Source: Leptospiraceae bacterium (GTDB taxonomy: Bacteria > Spirochaetota > Leptospiria > Leptospirales > Leptospiraceae). Taken from it: a stretch of 64,000 bases of DNA. The position numbers and the translations under genes are program-made. Position 1 is the stretch's first letter. Every line of letters starts with the position of its first letter. The stretch is from contig JACKPA010000002.1 of NCBI GenBank assembly GCA_024233865.1, positions 124,001 to 188,000 on the forward strand. Direction: 5' to 3'. The notes under the pieces were generated by a model. That model was not told the origin of the DNA. It searched no databases and saw nothing but the letters and a program-made list of their open reading frames with translations. Shown piece after piece: positions 1-9,817 of this stretch.

Positions 1-14
1 TTGGATAGATAGAA

Positions 15-1298
15 GTGAGAAAAAAAATCGTTTTACTCTTATTTTTTATTTCATTTTGCTCAGTGAAAGATCAAAGATTAAAAATCTTAATACATGATAG
101 TGATCTTGCAGGCTATATCGAGATCGAAAATGAAGTCATACAAATCTATGCAAATCCAAAAAAGAAAAGCAAGCCGGAATTTCGTATAAAAAAAGAAGAA
201 ATCCCTTTGTTTGAAAAAATGTTTTCCGTTCTTTCTCCTAGAGAAATCTTTCAAAACTATTCCCATGGAGAACTGTCCAAATTTCCTGATGATGTTTTAA
301 ATAAAATCAAAACAGAAAGCGAAAAAAATTTGACGACAAGCAAAAGTCCGGATAAACCTTTGGAAGGTATAAAAATTGCCATCGATCCGGGTCACTTTTC
401 AATGGATTCGGAAGGTGCTAAGATAGACGAAAGGTATATGAGCGTTGAGTTGGATGGAGAGAAAATCAATTTTTTTGAAGCAGACCTAAGCTTAGCTACC
501 GCCAAATACCTAAAGTCATTTTTGGAAAAATATGGCTCAGAAGTTTTTATAACAAGACAAGAAAGAGGAAAATCTTCTTATGGCATGTTTTATGAAGATT
601 GGTTAAAAGACTTGGAAAAAATCAAAAATTGTCTAGAAGAACGGTTTTTCTACCATGAAGAATTCAAAAATCATTCTTTTGAAAATTTTTATGCAACCAA
701 TTGTGATATACGAAACAGAGCAAAGATGATCAATGCCTTTCATCCGGACTTAACCATAATTATCCATTTCAATGTAGATGATTTCAGAAATGGATTGCCA
801 TCAGATAAAAATTATAGCTTAATCTTTGTTCCCGGTTCTTTCCTTGCTGACGAATTGAGGAATAAAATGGATCGAATACAATTTCTTAGATTATTTCTGA
901 CAAGTCACCTCCAAGACTCCATACTCCTTTCGGAAAAAATAGAAAAACAATTTAATGAATATCTTAAAGTTCCACCATTACCACAAAAATTGGAAACAGA
1001 AATCATTCCAACCTATACAAAGCACTGTGTTTTTGTCCAAGATGGAATTTGGGCAAGAAACCTATCTTTGACAAGGTTGGTTCATTCTCCTCTCGCTTAT
1101 ACGGAAGTATTGTACCAAAACAATAGGGAAGAATTAAAAAACCTTAGTAACCTGACAGAAGAAATTGATGGAATGAAAACTTCCAAGAGAATCAAAGGTG
1201 CTGCTACCGCTCATTTTTATGGAATTGTAGAATATCTGCATGCAAAGGGGAACATAGATGATGTATCCAAAGAACGTTTGTTAAAGGATAAATTCTAG
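15..1298 (+). CDS. N-acetylmuramoyl-L-alanine amidase (Amidase_3-like)
   Basis: Predicted zinc amidase that cleaves the bond between muramic acid and the stem peptide in the cell wall. The core starts near residue 118 with the DPGH zinc-ligand motif. It continues with an acidic residue ahead of an LSLA helix, a second ligand in IIIHFN, and a late glutamate in YTEV. The N-terminus is a hydrophobic export signal with FISFC, so this may be a lipoprotein. The start is GTG. At 427 aa it is longer than a minimal amidase because of an N-terminal extension and an insertion rich in charged residues. Its 3' end overlaps the convergent PLD gene by 18 bp. Confidence 0.8.
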   Translation: MRKKIVLLLFFISFCSVKDQRLKILIHDSDLAGYIEIENEVIQIYANPKKKSKPEFRIKKEEIPLFEKMFSVLSPREIFQNYSHGELSKFPDDVLNKIKTESEKNLTTSKSPDKPLEGIKIAIDPGHFSMDSEGAKIDERYMSVELDGEKINFFEADLSLATAKYLKSFLEKYGSEVFITRQERGKSSYGMFYEDWLKDLEKIKNCLEERFFYHEEFKNHSFENFYATNCDIRNRAKMINAFHPDLTIIIHFNVDDFRNGLPSDKNYSLIFVPGSFLADELRNKMDRIQFLRLFLTSHLQDSILLSEKIEKQFNEYLKVPPLPQKLETEIIPTYTKHCVFVQDGIWARNLSLTRLVHSPLAYTEVLYQNNREELKNLSNLTEEIDGMKTSKRIKGAATAHFYGIVEYLHAKGNIDDVSKERLLKDKF

Positions 1299-2519
1299 CA
1301 AAATCCACAATCCTTCAAACGTTTTTTTTAGGCAGTTTCTGTCCTTTGTTTCTTCGAGTGATATACTTCGGGAGTTTTTGATTTCTTTGTTAAACAGGTC
1401 TATCAACTTTTTTCCGATATTTGTATCATATACCATTATATCGGCTTCTTCATTGATGAACAGGCTTCTATAATCCAAGTTGGAAGACCCAACTATTGAA
1501 AACTTTCCATCAAAAACAGCTCTTTTGGAATGAAGCATCCTCTTTTTGTAATGGTAGAGCTTCATGCCTAATTGTACAAGTTTAGGATAATGCCGTTTGG
1601 AAGCATAAACCACAGGGAATTCCTCCACAAACTTCGGATCAGGAAGTAACAAAGAAACCTGAACTCCTCTTCTAAGGGCTTTTTTTAACTCATTTACAAT
1701 GGCAACATCTGGAAGAAAATAAGGTGTTGTAATTAATATCTCCTTTTCGCTAGAACGTATGGCAAGTAAAAATATTCTATAAAACTTATCATACCCTAAA
1801 TTCGGCTCGCTTCCGATTGGTGCAACCAACGTATTTTTTTTCTCGAATTTTGTTGGAAATATTTTCTTACCTGCTAACAATTCTCCGGATATTCGATACC
1901 AAGACTCTGCGAATATCCTTTGAACGTAGGCAGCACTTTCACCTTCCACATATATTTGCGTATCGTTGACGTGTGTTCTATCCAAGCGAACACTATACCA
2001 CCAAGCAGTAAGCCCGAATCCACCTGTGATAGCTTTATGACCGTCTACGATAATAAGTCTGCGATGGTTACGAATATGATACGAAACGGGATTATAGAAT
2101 TTCATGGGATTGTAAAAATAAACCTGAACTCCTATTTTTTTTAGAGCTGTGATATAAGAACTTATCCTGGCAGAACCCCAGCTATCTATAATAATACGAA
2201 TCTCCACTCCTTCACGAGCTTTATCAATCAAAAGATTTGTTAATGCGGTACCTGTGCTATCGCTACCGTAAAAAAAGCTTTCTATATGTATGCTACGTTT
2301 GGCTTTTGTGATCATGTCAAAAAGAACTTGAAACGTCTCTTTTCCATCTGGAATGATTTGAACGGAATTGTTTTTAGTAAATGTTTGAGAGGCAATACCC
2401 TCTAAGGTTTTAACAAAACCAGGTGAACTAAGTTTGATGGTCTCAGAAATTCTAACTTCTGCGGACTTGCAGGAAACTAACAAAATGAAAAACGCAAAAC
2501 GTAGATAAAAACTATACAT
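1281..2519 (-). CDS. Phospholipase D / cardiolipin synthase-like lipoprotein
   Basis: Member of the PLD superfamily, with two HKD-type motifs. The second is complete (HSKRAVFD followed by GSSN). The first reads HRRLIIVD, so the usual lysine is an arginine. The N-terminus is a lipoprotein signal ending LLVSC, with Cys17 as the likely lipidated residue, which suggests a periplasmic membrane-anchored enzyme. The family makes cardiolipin or hydrolyses phosphodiesters; the substrate cannot be told here. The start overlaps the stop of the upstream radical SAM gene by 8 bp, so these genes and lysA form one transcription unit. Confidence 0.8.
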   Translation of the reverse strand: MYSFYLRFAFFILLVSCKSAEVRISETIKLSSPGFVKTLEGIASQTFTKNNSVQIIPDGKETFQVLFDMITKAKRSIHIESFFYGSDSTGTALTNLLIDKAREGVEIRIIIDSWGSARISSYITALKKIGVQVYFYNPMKFYNPVSYHIRNHRRLIIVDGHKAITGGFGLTAWWYSVRLDRTHVNDTQIYVEGESAAYVQRIFAESWYRISGELLAGKKIFPTKFEKKNTLVAPIGSEPNLGYDKFYRIFLLAIRSSEKEILITTPYFLPDVAIVNELKKALRRGVQVSLLLPDPKFVEEFPVVYASKRHYPKLVQLGMKLYHYKKRMLHSKRAVFDGKFSIVGSSNLDYRSLFINEEADIMVYDTNIGKKLIDLFNKEIKNSRSISLEETKDRNCLKKTFEGLWILLEFIL

Positions 2520-3378
2520 AGATATTTACAGGAATGTTTGTTTTTTTTTGAATGACATTTCTATAATTTTCCAGTGTAGATTCAGTAGCTGCATGTATAT
2601 CATCGGTAGGTGTTTTTCTGGCTATTGTATAGAGTTGAATTTGTTTGATGTTTGCTCCCTTGTCTTTTAAAGATAGAAGTTGTTCTATCATTGGCTCCAA
2701 TTCAAAAGAAGGTTTGCCATCTGACCAATGAAACAAAATAGTTTGCATAAGAATGGGAGTTGTGGAAGAAAAGGTTATTATATTATCCAAAATCATTTTG
2801 TATTTTAAGTTAGTACAGGCTACTTTCTGATACTCTTCTTCTGTCCCGGCATCTAATTTCACCCATGGACCACCTCCCAGAACATCCATTTTTTTTAAAA
2901 TCTCGGACACTTGGGGATTTTGGAGGTTGTAACCATTGGTTATTACGGTTGGTTTGATAAAAATATTTCTGCTTTGGCATTCTTCTACAATGCCGATAAC
3001 CATTTCAGCTGCCTTTTCAAAATACGAGCTCATAGTTGGTTCACCGTCTCCGCTAAAAGAAATGTCCTTTACTACTTGGTATTCTTTTGTAGCCCCTGCA
3101 AACCTGGGATGAGAGAATAGTTCTCCTGATAAGGCAGATTCCAATAAAAAGAGTATTTCTGATTTTAGCTTTTCTAGATTAATTTTTCGAGTTTGCGGAG
3201 TTTTAATTGTCCTATCCACTTGGCAATAAACACAGGCAAAATTACATTCTTTGATCCTTGATAAATTAATTCCTATCGATAAGCCTTTTGCCCTTCTCGA
3301 AATAACAGGATATGTGTATTCGTAGTTTTCAAATGTTCTCTCGTGTCTTGTAAAAACAGAATCTTTCACCATATTCAT
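2512..3378 (-). CDS. Radical SAM protein (COG0731-like)
   Basis: Radical SAM enzyme with the [4Fe-4S] motif CNFACVYC (CxxxCxxC) at about residues 46-53, followed by a glycine-rich SGDGEPTMS strand typical of SAM binding. At 288 aa it matches the short Fe-S oxidoreductases grouped with TYW1-like proteins, but it lacks a flavodoxin domain. No substrate can be named. It lies between lysA and the PLD lipoprotein gene with 4 and 8 bp overlaps, which implies translational coupling. Confidence 0.75.
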   Translation of the reverse strand: MNMVKDSVFTRHERTFENYEYTYPVISRRAKGLSIGINLSRIKECNFACVYCQVDRTIKTPQTRKINLEKLKSEILFLLESALSGELFSHPRFAGATKEYQVVKDISFSGDGEPTMSSYFEKAAEMVIGIVEECQSRNIFIKPTVITNGYNLQNPQVSEILKKMDVLGGGPWVKLDAGTEEEYQKVACTNLKYKMILDNIITFSSTTPILMQTILFHWSDGKPSFELEPMIEQLLSLKDKGANIKQIQLYTIARKTPTDDIHAATESTLENYRNVIQKKTNIPVNIYV

Positions 3379-4643
3379 AGGAAATCTAACTTTACCTCAT
3401 TTTGGATTATCTGCTCCAAGCTCTGCTTTTTGCGGATTTGGTGGACATTTCCATTATTATCCATCAAAACTTCAGGAGTTTCCGGGAATGAATTGTAATT
3501 TTTTGTAGACATAGATGAGCAGTAAGCACCCGTACCTTCCATTACAACGTAGTCTCCGATTTCGACTTCACCCATTTTTCTTGTTTTGGCTTTGCCCCCC
3601 ATTTCTTGTGTAAATACGTCACCCGATTCGCAACAATGACCGACTACAACGTAGTCTTTTAGATTTATTTTGTCTTCATTGCTTGCGGATACAGAAATCA
3701 AAGGATGTTCTGCACCGTACAAAGACGGTCTTGTATTGGCATCCATGCCTGTATTTAATTTTATAAATTCAAAACCTTTACTCCCCGTATCTACAATATC
3801 ATCTACGGTCGTAATTAAAGCTCCTGTATTTGCCATAAGATATGTACCTGGTTCGATTTCTAACTTTAACTTTCGGTTGTGCTTACTGTAAAACTCTTTG
3901 AATAGCTCTTTTACCGGTTTGCCTATTTCTTGCAAATTTGTTGATAATTCATAAGACATTCTACCAATTTTAAAACCTCCGCCTAAATTAACCGCAGTGC
4001 AATTGGGAAACATTTCTGCGTATTCCAAAGTGTATTTAGCGACGGCTTTCCAAACTTCCGGATCGCTCCCCGAACCAATGTGTGTATGAACTTTGCTTAT
4101 TTTCAAGTTGTATTTGTTTATAATTTGTTTGGCATCTTGCAAAGATTCATACCAAATTCCAAAGGCGGAAGTTGTTCCACCGACATCCGTTTTAGTGGTC
4201 CAGCCTGAACCCAAACCAGGATTGATTCTTATGGATAGTTCTTTACCTGGAAAATTTTGTCCAAAGATTTCCAATTGGTGTAGAGAACAAGCATTAAAAC
4301 AACCACCCCTATTAATAAAATCATCCAAATTTTTAACTAACTCTTGAGATGTAACCATAATTTGGTTTGGTAAAAATCCCGCAAGATAAGCTCTATTTAA
4401 TTCATACTCTGAACTTGCATCAACACCTATCCCTTTGTTTTTTATGATTTTTAAGACGTTATAATTTGAATTCGCTTTCATGGCATAATGAACTTTTAAA
4501 CCAAACTCATTCGGAAAGGCAAGGGCTTCTTCACAACGTTTCTCAATCTCTTTTTGGGAATATACAAAAACCGGTGTCCCAAATTTCTTTGCTATCTCGA
4601 TAACCTGAAAACTATTTAAAAATCTTAATCTTTCAATATCCAT
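3375..4643 (-). CDS. lysA: Diaminopimelate decarboxylase
   Basis: PLP enzyme (fold type III) that decarboxylates meso-diaminopimelate to L-lysine. The PLP lysine lies in VHYAMKANSN near residue 55. HIGSG, the glycine-rich NLGGGF, EPGTYL and GHCCESGD are the usual PLP-phosphate and substrate contacts, with the active-site Cys in the last. At 422 aa it has normal family length. The ATG at 4643 is the first gene of an overlapping three-gene unit. The 118 bases upstream hold only AT-rich sequence with the short palindrome AATAAGCTTATT. Confidence 0.93.
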   Translation of the reverse strand: MDIERLRFLNSFQVIEIAKKFGTPVFVYSQKEIEKRCEEALAFPNEFGLKVHYAMKANSNYNVLKIIKNKGIGVDASSEYELNRAYLAGFLPNQIMVTSQELVKNLDDFINRGGCFNACSLHQLEIFGQNFPGKELSIRINPGLGSGWTTKTDVGGTTSAFGIWYESLQDAKQIINKYNLKISKVHTHIGSGSDPEVWKAVAKYTLEYAEMFPNCTAVNLGGGFKIGRMSYELSTNLQEIGKPVKELFKEFYSKHNRKLKLEIEPGTYLMANTGALITTVDDIVDTGSKGFEFIKLNTGMDANTRPSLYGAEHPLISVSASNEDKINLKDYVVVGHCCESGDVFTQEMGGKAKTRKMGEVEIGDYVVMEGTGAYCSSMSTKNYNSFPETPEVLMDNNGNVHQIRKKQSLEQIIQNEVKLDFL

Positions 4644-4761
4644 ATTTTATAAAATTCTTTTTAAAACGTAATAAGCTTATTGTTTAAAAATAGGGAAATA
4701 TGAAAAGTAGATAATTTTTACAAAGATGGAAAAATAAAAGCATACCAAAACAAATATTTTT

Positions 4762-5940
4762 TTATGGAATAACAATAATTTGCTGAATCAAGCTTCCTTT
4801 TGTTAAGAATTTGATTTGTTTATCTGCATCTATTGTATATATCGAAGTTCCGTTTGTATAAACGATAGTATCATCTGAACCAATATCAAAAGACACAACG
4901 CTTTTTGCGAGTGTTTCAAAACCTCCGTCCGTTATCTTGACTAATTCCCAACTTTTAGGTACCAAGGATACTGCTTCCTCATTTTTACTTGCCTTTGACA
5001 TTGCTTTTTGAATATCGATCATTTTCCCATGAAGTACTATATTTTTAGGACTAGGACCTTCTACTTTTGGATTTCCGGCAGTTGTAAGGGGTTTTTGGGA
5101 ATACATCAAAGAAAAAAAGTTAAGGTAATGGAATACGGCTCTAAGCAATCGAAACGGAAAAAACAGTAGGTCTTTTAAAACTTTAAAAGGTGATACACTT
5201 TTATTCCAGTTATTTTCATAAGGTCTTTTGATACAAAAAAGTTCACCTTTTGAATTGTATTTGGGTTGTAAAAAGTCATGCTTCATATCCTCTAAAATGG
5301 TTCTCATTTCTAGTGTTTCCACATTTAGATATTGAATCGCATAAGGACCTATTCCTACAAAATAACCGTCTTGGTTTCTGGCAATTCCGGAAGATTGAAA
5401 AACTATGCTCTCTTTGGAAGTCGTTGCCCAAGAGGGAAGTTCATCCAATGAATCTCCCTCGGTTATCTGGCGAACGTCTTTGAATGCATTTTCAATCAAG
5501 GCTATATTGGAAATTCCATTGGAATAGATGAGAGAACAGACAATTTTGTTTGTTTTGGGTTGTTTATTGATATCTCTAATATTAAATTTTTCTTTGTGAA
5601 TGAGCCTTTTTTCCGAATCGTTTTTATAATCATACTGAAACAATCCGCCAATAGTATCTGTTTCAATAGCATAAATAATCTTTTCACCTTTGGAGTTGGC
5701 TGGTATTACACCGGTAAAATTCACCATTAGATTTGCAGGCTCAAGCTCTCCTGCTCCCCATGGAGACAAACCCCTAAACTGAGCCCCTCTTCCTTTTGTT
5801 TTCCATTCATTCCTTTGTTGAATTTCAAGGGCTTTTGTTTTAGCATCCATAGCAAATTTACTGTCAATGCTACGAAAATTGATGCCATCTTCCGCAAAAA
5901 AGAGTTTACCGTTAGATAAATAGGCTAATCTGATACTCAT
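4762..5940 (-). CDS. Hypothetical protein, possible TolB-like beta-propeller
   Basis: No firm family is recognised. The 392-residue protein shows repeated strands of the kind ELPSWATTSKESIVFQS and FVGIGPYAIQYLNVET, resembling TolB/WD40 blades. A hydrophobic amphipathic stretch (FFPFRLLRAVFHYLNFF) lies near residues 240-260. No signal peptide is visible, so a cytoplasmic or membrane-associated location is likely. It is a single-gene unit followed by the lysA promoter region. The propeller call is inference from sequence texture. Confidence 0.55.
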   Translation of the reverse strand: MSIRLAYLSNGKLFFAEDGINFRSIDSKFAMDAKTKALEIQQRNEWKTKGRGAQFRGLSPWGAGELEPANLMVNFTGVIPANSKGEKIIYAIETDTIGGLFQYDYKNDSEKRLIHKEKFNIRDINKQPKTNKIVCSLIYSNGISNIALIENAFKDVRQITEGDSLDELPSWATTSKESIVFQSSGIARNQDGYFVGIGPYAIQYLNVETLEMRTILEDMKHDFLQPKYNSKGELFCIKRPYENNWNKSVSPFKVLKDLLFFPFRLLRAVFHYLNFFSLMYSQKPLTTAGNPKVEGPSPKNIVLHGKMIDIQKAMSKASKNEEAVSLVPKSWELVKITDGGFETLAKSVVSFDIGSDDTIVYTNGTSIYTIDADKQIKFLTKGSLIQQIIVIP

Positions 5941-5970
5941 TCTCCCACCAATTCCATTTAGTATATACTG

Positions 5971-6064
5971 TGATTAGAGCGATTTTTATGATTAACATGA
6001 TAGATTTATTTGATTTTTAAGGATTTTCGTTGAGTTCATCCAAAGACTACTCTGTGTTGTGTAT
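5971..6064. repeat. Dispersed repeat, copy A
   Basis: This intergenic stretch aligns over its whole length with 63298-63394. Both begin TGATTAGA, both contain CATGAT, then TTTGATTTT-AAGGA-TTTC, and both end with ACTCTGT-TTG-GTAT. By eye identity is roughly 70 percent with a few small gaps. It has no coding capacity and sits upstream of the 4762-5940 gene. It looks like an old dispersed repeat; function is unknown. Confidence 0.55.
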
Positions 6065-6094
6065 CAAAAATAGGCAACGATTTTTATGTTATAA

Positions 6095-6583
6095 TTAAGT
6101 TGAGACTTCCTTTTTCATAGTATACACTACAAGGTCATGAAAACCCAAAGTTCCCTTTTCCGTTTTAACAAAATAAAAATTCTGCTTTTTATAAAATTGT
6201 ACTGCTTTTTGATTTTTCTTTTCAACTTCCAGGACTAAATATTTTTGTGTTTCTAAGTAAGAGTAATTAATATTCAAAAGATGACTTCCTATTCCTCTAT
6301 TCTGATACCATGGTGATATGTACAACCTACATAGATAAGCAGTTTTTGGATTAAGCAGCGCAAGAGTAGACAAACCTATAATTTTATTGTTGTCTGTGGC
6401 TTTTAAAAAAACTACTTCTTTATCTAAAATTTGGTGCAAAAGCAAACCTGAACGTAACCAATCATTTATCGTTTTTTTTATTGTAGGTTCCGGCAAAAAC
6501 GATTGGTAGGTGTGGCTCCAGACATAAGGTAAAAACTCGTAGATTTCATCCAAATCTTCCTCAGTAGCTTCTGAAATTATCAT
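6095..6583 (-). CDS. GNAT family N-acetyltransferase
   Basis: Gcn5-type acetyltransferase of 162 aa that would use acetyl-CoA to acetylate an amine on an unknown substrate. The acetyl-CoA loop reads QNRGIGSHLL near residue 98, preceded by the beta-strand AYLCRLYISPWY. The C-terminal LEVEKKNQKAVQFYKKQNF is the standard motif B region. It is followed 11 bp downstream by the DUF1574-like gene's reading frame on the same strand. Confidence 0.85.
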   Translation of the reverse strand: MIISEATEEDLDEIYEFLPYVWSHTYQSFLPEPTIKKTINDWLRSGLLLHQILDKEVVFLKATDNNKIIGLSTLALLNPKTAYLCRLYISPWYQNRGIGSHLLNINYSYLETQKYLVLEVEKKNQKAVQFYKKQNFYFVKTEKGTLGFHDLVVYTMKKEVST

Positions 6584-6594
6584 TTTATCCGTAG

Positions 6595-7665
6595 TTATTT
6601 TTTAGAAAATTCCAAAATTTTGGGATAAATCCCTTCCGTAAAATCCCTATTAACCCTAATTTCTCCCTTGGAATTATAATGTATCGATTCGGCAAATAAA
6701 GAATTTGAATAATCCATTTCGGGAAATTCCAAATAAATAGAATTTGCAAACTTTTTAGTTACCTTTTTGATAACTGGTGTGATTTCTTTAAAATAAGGTG
6801 TTTCGTTTAAACCTTCTGCCCTAGGTAAATTCAAAACAACTAATTTTAGTCTTTCTTTTTCGCAATACTCACTAAATTCAACCAAGGGTTCCAAAGAAAA
6901 CCTTGCGGTCTGCAGTTGTTCTAATTTATTTTTGAGTTCTTCTTTTCCAAGTATTTCCGGAGCAAAAAAATAGTTTCCCAAATTAATTTGCCCGTAGGTA
7001 CTTTCTATTATAGTTTGAATTAACACGTTTCTACTAATATTCGGTAAGTCTTTTCCCAAAAGGTATTTAAACTTAAAGCCCATTATTATTGATTCAAAAC
7101 CTTGGCGGTGCTTGATGCTTTTTAGCGTATAGGGCATGTACTCTTTTAGAATAAAAAAACTCTCTTTTCCATCGTATTGCTCATAGCTTTCGGATAGAGA
7201 AAATAGGTTGAGTAACCTGTGTTTGTAATTTGACCATAATTCCGGATCGGAATCAAAAGTTTGGCTTTTACTAAACATAAACTGTTCGGGGTCTGCTGCC
7301 CATACCACAACTTTGGGTCTGTTTTGATGATGTAAGAGGTATTTTTTTAAATAGTATTTGAAATACCTAGGACCGGCAGCCGGAAGACTGAAGTTATAAA
7401 AAGATAAAGGATGTTTTTCGTCTCTTGGATTTCCTTTAATGGAAAGTGACCTACTATCCCCATACATGAGAATGTCATATTCTTGATTCTTATCTTCTGC
7501 AACTAGCTTTTTATAGGTTGTTAAAAAAGCTCCTCCACCATCAATATAATGCAAATTCCGAACACCATAAAGTAAAACTTCTATAAAAATGATAAGTAAA
7601 ACAGTCAAACTGAAAGCTCTAGTTTGAAATAAAAAGTCTTTTGTTCTTTTTAGGAATGGATGCAT
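6595..7665 (-). CDS. DUF1574-like SGNH-type membrane-anchored protein
   Basis: One N-terminal membrane segment (about residues 17-36) is followed by an exported domain with YDILMYGDSRS, the GDS-like block I of SGNH hydrolases. Near the C-terminus SIHYNSKGEIRVN has the block V-like D/H spacing. Leptospira genomes carry expanded families of such DUF1574 proteins, often linked to acylation of surface glycans. The membership is from memory of the family rather than from a search. Stand-alone start ATG at 7665. Confidence 0.6.
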   Translation of the reverse strand: MHPFLKRTKDFLFQTRAFSLTVLLIIFIEVLLYGVRNLHYIDGGGAFLTTYKKLVAEDKNQEYDILMYGDSRSLSIKGNPRDEKHPLSFYNFSLPAAGPRYFKYYLKKYLLHHQNRPKVVVWAADPEQFMFSKSQTFDSDPELWSNYKHRLLNLFSLSESYEQYDGKESFFILKEYMPYTLKSIKHRQGFESIIMGFKFKYLLGKDLPNISRNVLIQTIIESTYGQINLGNYFFAPEILGKEELKNKLEQLQTARFSLEPLVEFSEYCEKERLKLVVLNLPRAEGLNETPYFKEITPVIKKVTKKFANSIYLEFPEMDYSNSLFAESIHYNSKGEIRVNRDFTEGIYPKILEFSKK

Positions 7666-7721
7666 TTTTTTTACATTAACCCTTTTGCCTCTATAAGGTA
7701 TTTCCTCTTTAACTTTCTTTT

Positions 7722-8711
7722 TTATAAAGCCTTTTTTATATAATTTTTAAAGATTTTTAGGAGTTCATTCCAAACCTTGAAAGCTATACCAAAAGGCCCA
7801 CAATAAATCCTTAAGATGGAAGTGGTACGAGTGTATTCGCTACTGGGAAGTCCAAACTTCAGTTTTTCTTTATGTGTTGGTATATACAAAGTTCCAAAAA
7901 GTAAATCCCAGAAGGCAAAAGTAACACCCATGTTTTTTTGATAATGATTGGGATTTATGCTATGATGGATTTGGTGTTGTGCCGGGCTTATCAATATGTG
8001 ACTTACCCACTTAGGAAAATTCAACCAGACGTGTGTATGACGTAGATTGGCATAAAAATTAAAAAGAAATATTCCTACATTCAAATTCCAAACAGTAATT
8101 TCCTGTAATCCACCTGGAAAGACATAGATCGCAAGACCTGTGATAATCCCCGCAAACAAACCACTAGCCGAATTTAAGAGTATTCCCTCCACAGGATGTA
8201 CTCGAAAATCAGTCAACGGATTTAACACCTCTGCGGAATGATGAAATTTATGGAACTCCCACAAAAAGGTGACATTGTGCAGCAAATAGTGAACCATAAA
8301 CCTTCCAAAATCAGCAAAACCCCATACAAAGATTGTATACAATATATTTTCCCATATTCCAAAAGAAAGGATTCTCTCCGGAATACCAAACTGATAAATC
8401 AATTGGTTATTTATAATTTTTGCAGTTGTAGTACTAGTAATAACCATATACCCCAACACAATACTAAAAAGAAGTGTATTGATTAGATAATATTTATAAT
8501 CAACAAAGGACGAAGGATGGGTCCATGGTCTTTTATAGAACAAATAAATAAACAGCTTATGAAAATTTAAACGTCCTTTACTTTTTAAATCGAATGTTAT
8601 AACTAAAATAGCAAAAAGTATGGAAAGCAATAGATACAGCCAATAAATTCGACTGTTTGGATTGAAAAATAAATTTATGGGCGAAAGTAATATATCTATC
8701 AGTAAATCCAT
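7722..8711 (-). CDS. Sterol desaturase / fatty acid hydroxylase superfamily protein
   Basis: Integral membrane di-iron protein. The histidine clusters are complete: HYLLH, then HKFHH, then HQIHH, with FRVHPVEG between. Four or more hydrophobic segments lie before and between them. The family hydroxylates or desaturates lipids at the membrane; the substrate is unknown. It is transcribed divergently from a second member of the same superfamily across a 144-bp AT-rich gap, which suggests duplication or functional pairing. Confidence 0.88.
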   Translation of the reverse strand: MDLLIDILLSPINLFFNPNSRIYWLYLLLSILFAILVITFDLKSKGRLNFHKLFIYLFYKRPWTHPSSFVDYKYYLINTLLFSIVLGYMVITSTTTAKIINNQLIYQFGIPERILSFGIWENILYTIFVWGFADFGRFMVHYLLHNVTFLWEFHKFHHSAEVLNPLTDFRVHPVEGILLNSASGLFAGIITGLAIYVFPGGLQEITVWNLNVGIFLFNFYANLRHTHVWLNFPKWVSHILISPAQHQIHHSINPNHYQKNMGVTFAFWDLLFGTLYIPTHKEKLKFGLPSSEYTRTTSILRIYCGPFGIAFKVWNELLKIFKNYIKKAL

Positions 8712-8855
8712 ACTTTATGCACAATAGTAGTCAAGCAAAAGTTTCTATAAAAAATTGTAAAGACAAATAAAAGCTTTTAAGAAAATAATAATATGATATA
8801 TGTTATAACATGAAAAAGTAAGATGGATGGCAATGAGAAAGAGGTTTAGAATAGT

Positions 8856-9743
8856 ATGAGTTATATAATATATCCTTTATTTCTTATTTTTATACTGGTA
8901 TCTGCAACACTGTGTATAGTTTTCAATCTTGATTTGGATATTGGATTTGCGTGTATCACATCCACGATATCCGTTTTTGCAATTTTATTGGAAAAGATTT
9001 TTGTTTACAGAAAAGATTGGTATGTATCCAAACACGATACTTATGTTGATGTTTTGTATATACTTTCCGATACATTTATCAACAATATAACAAGGAGTCT
9101 TATGTTCGTTTTTATAGCATACATCGCTTCTTTGGATTTACCTAAATTATCCGTTTTATCTGAAATTCCATTTATTTTTGCAATTTCGACTGGTGTACTA
9201 ATAGGTGAGTTTTTTCCTTATTTATACCATCGTTATTGCCATAAAGGAAACCAAAATTCAAAAGTAAGCATGTTTTTTTGGCGTGTTCATAGTATACACC
9301 ATATACCCCAAAAAGTATATTGGTTGAATAATTTTAGGTTGCATCCGATTGATGTTTGTTTCAATACATTAGGGACATTATTTCCAATAATGCTCTTGGG
9401 TGCAAACCAGGAAGTATTATTTTGTGTTGGTTTACTTTCAACCATGCATGGATTTTTAGGTCATGCAAATATCAATATAAAATTGGGCTTTTTAAACTAC
9501 ATTTTGTTAGGTCCGGACTTACATCGTTACCATCATAGTAAAATCACTTCAGAAGCCTTAAACTTCGGAACAACTTTTACCCTTTTTGATATATTATTTA
9601 GAACTTTTTACTACCCCAAAAATAAAGAGGTGTCAAGTGTTGGTGTAATGGAACCTCTAAGTTATCCCATGGAGAACAAATTTAACAAGCAAATACTCTT
9701 CCCATTTTTCTTTGAAAAATACGTTGCGAAACGTAGTTTTTAA
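8856..9743 (+). CDS. Sterol desaturase / fatty acid hydroxylase superfamily protein
   Basis: Second, divergent member of the di-iron membrane hydroxylase superfamily, 295 aa. The histidine boxes are HRYCH, HSIHH, FRLHPID and HRYHH, all in order. Hydrophobic N-terminal segments begin at residue 3 and cover roughly the first 55 residues. The C-terminal FGTTFTLFDILFRTFYYP matches the equivalent region of the neighbouring paralogue. The protein is only distantly similar to its neighbour, so this is not a recent tandem copy. Confidence 0.88.
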   Translation: MSYIIYPLFLIFILVSATLCIVFNLDLDIGFACITSTISVFAILLEKIFVYRKDWYVSKHDTYVDVLYILSDTFINNITRSLMFVFIAYIASLDLPKLSVLSEIPFIFAISTGVLIGEFFPYLYHRYCHKGNQNSKVSMFFWRVHSIHHIPQKVYWLNNFRLHPIDVCFNTLGTLFPIMLLGANQEVLFCVGLLSTMHGFLGHANINIKLGFLNYILLGPDLHRYHHSKITSEALNFGTTFTLFDILFRTFYYPKNKEVSSVGVMEPLSYPMENKFNKQILFPFFFEKYVAKRSF

Positions 9744-9817
9744 AGAAATAAGTAAAATACTTGATTGTATTTACCGATAATATATATAAGTTAAAAGAAA
9801 AAGGAGAATTTGAAAAA

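Noticed and set aside
4660..4685. AATAAGCTTATT palindrome upstream of lysA
   Set aside because: Only 12 bp in very AT-rich DNA, with no further symmetry; likely chance.
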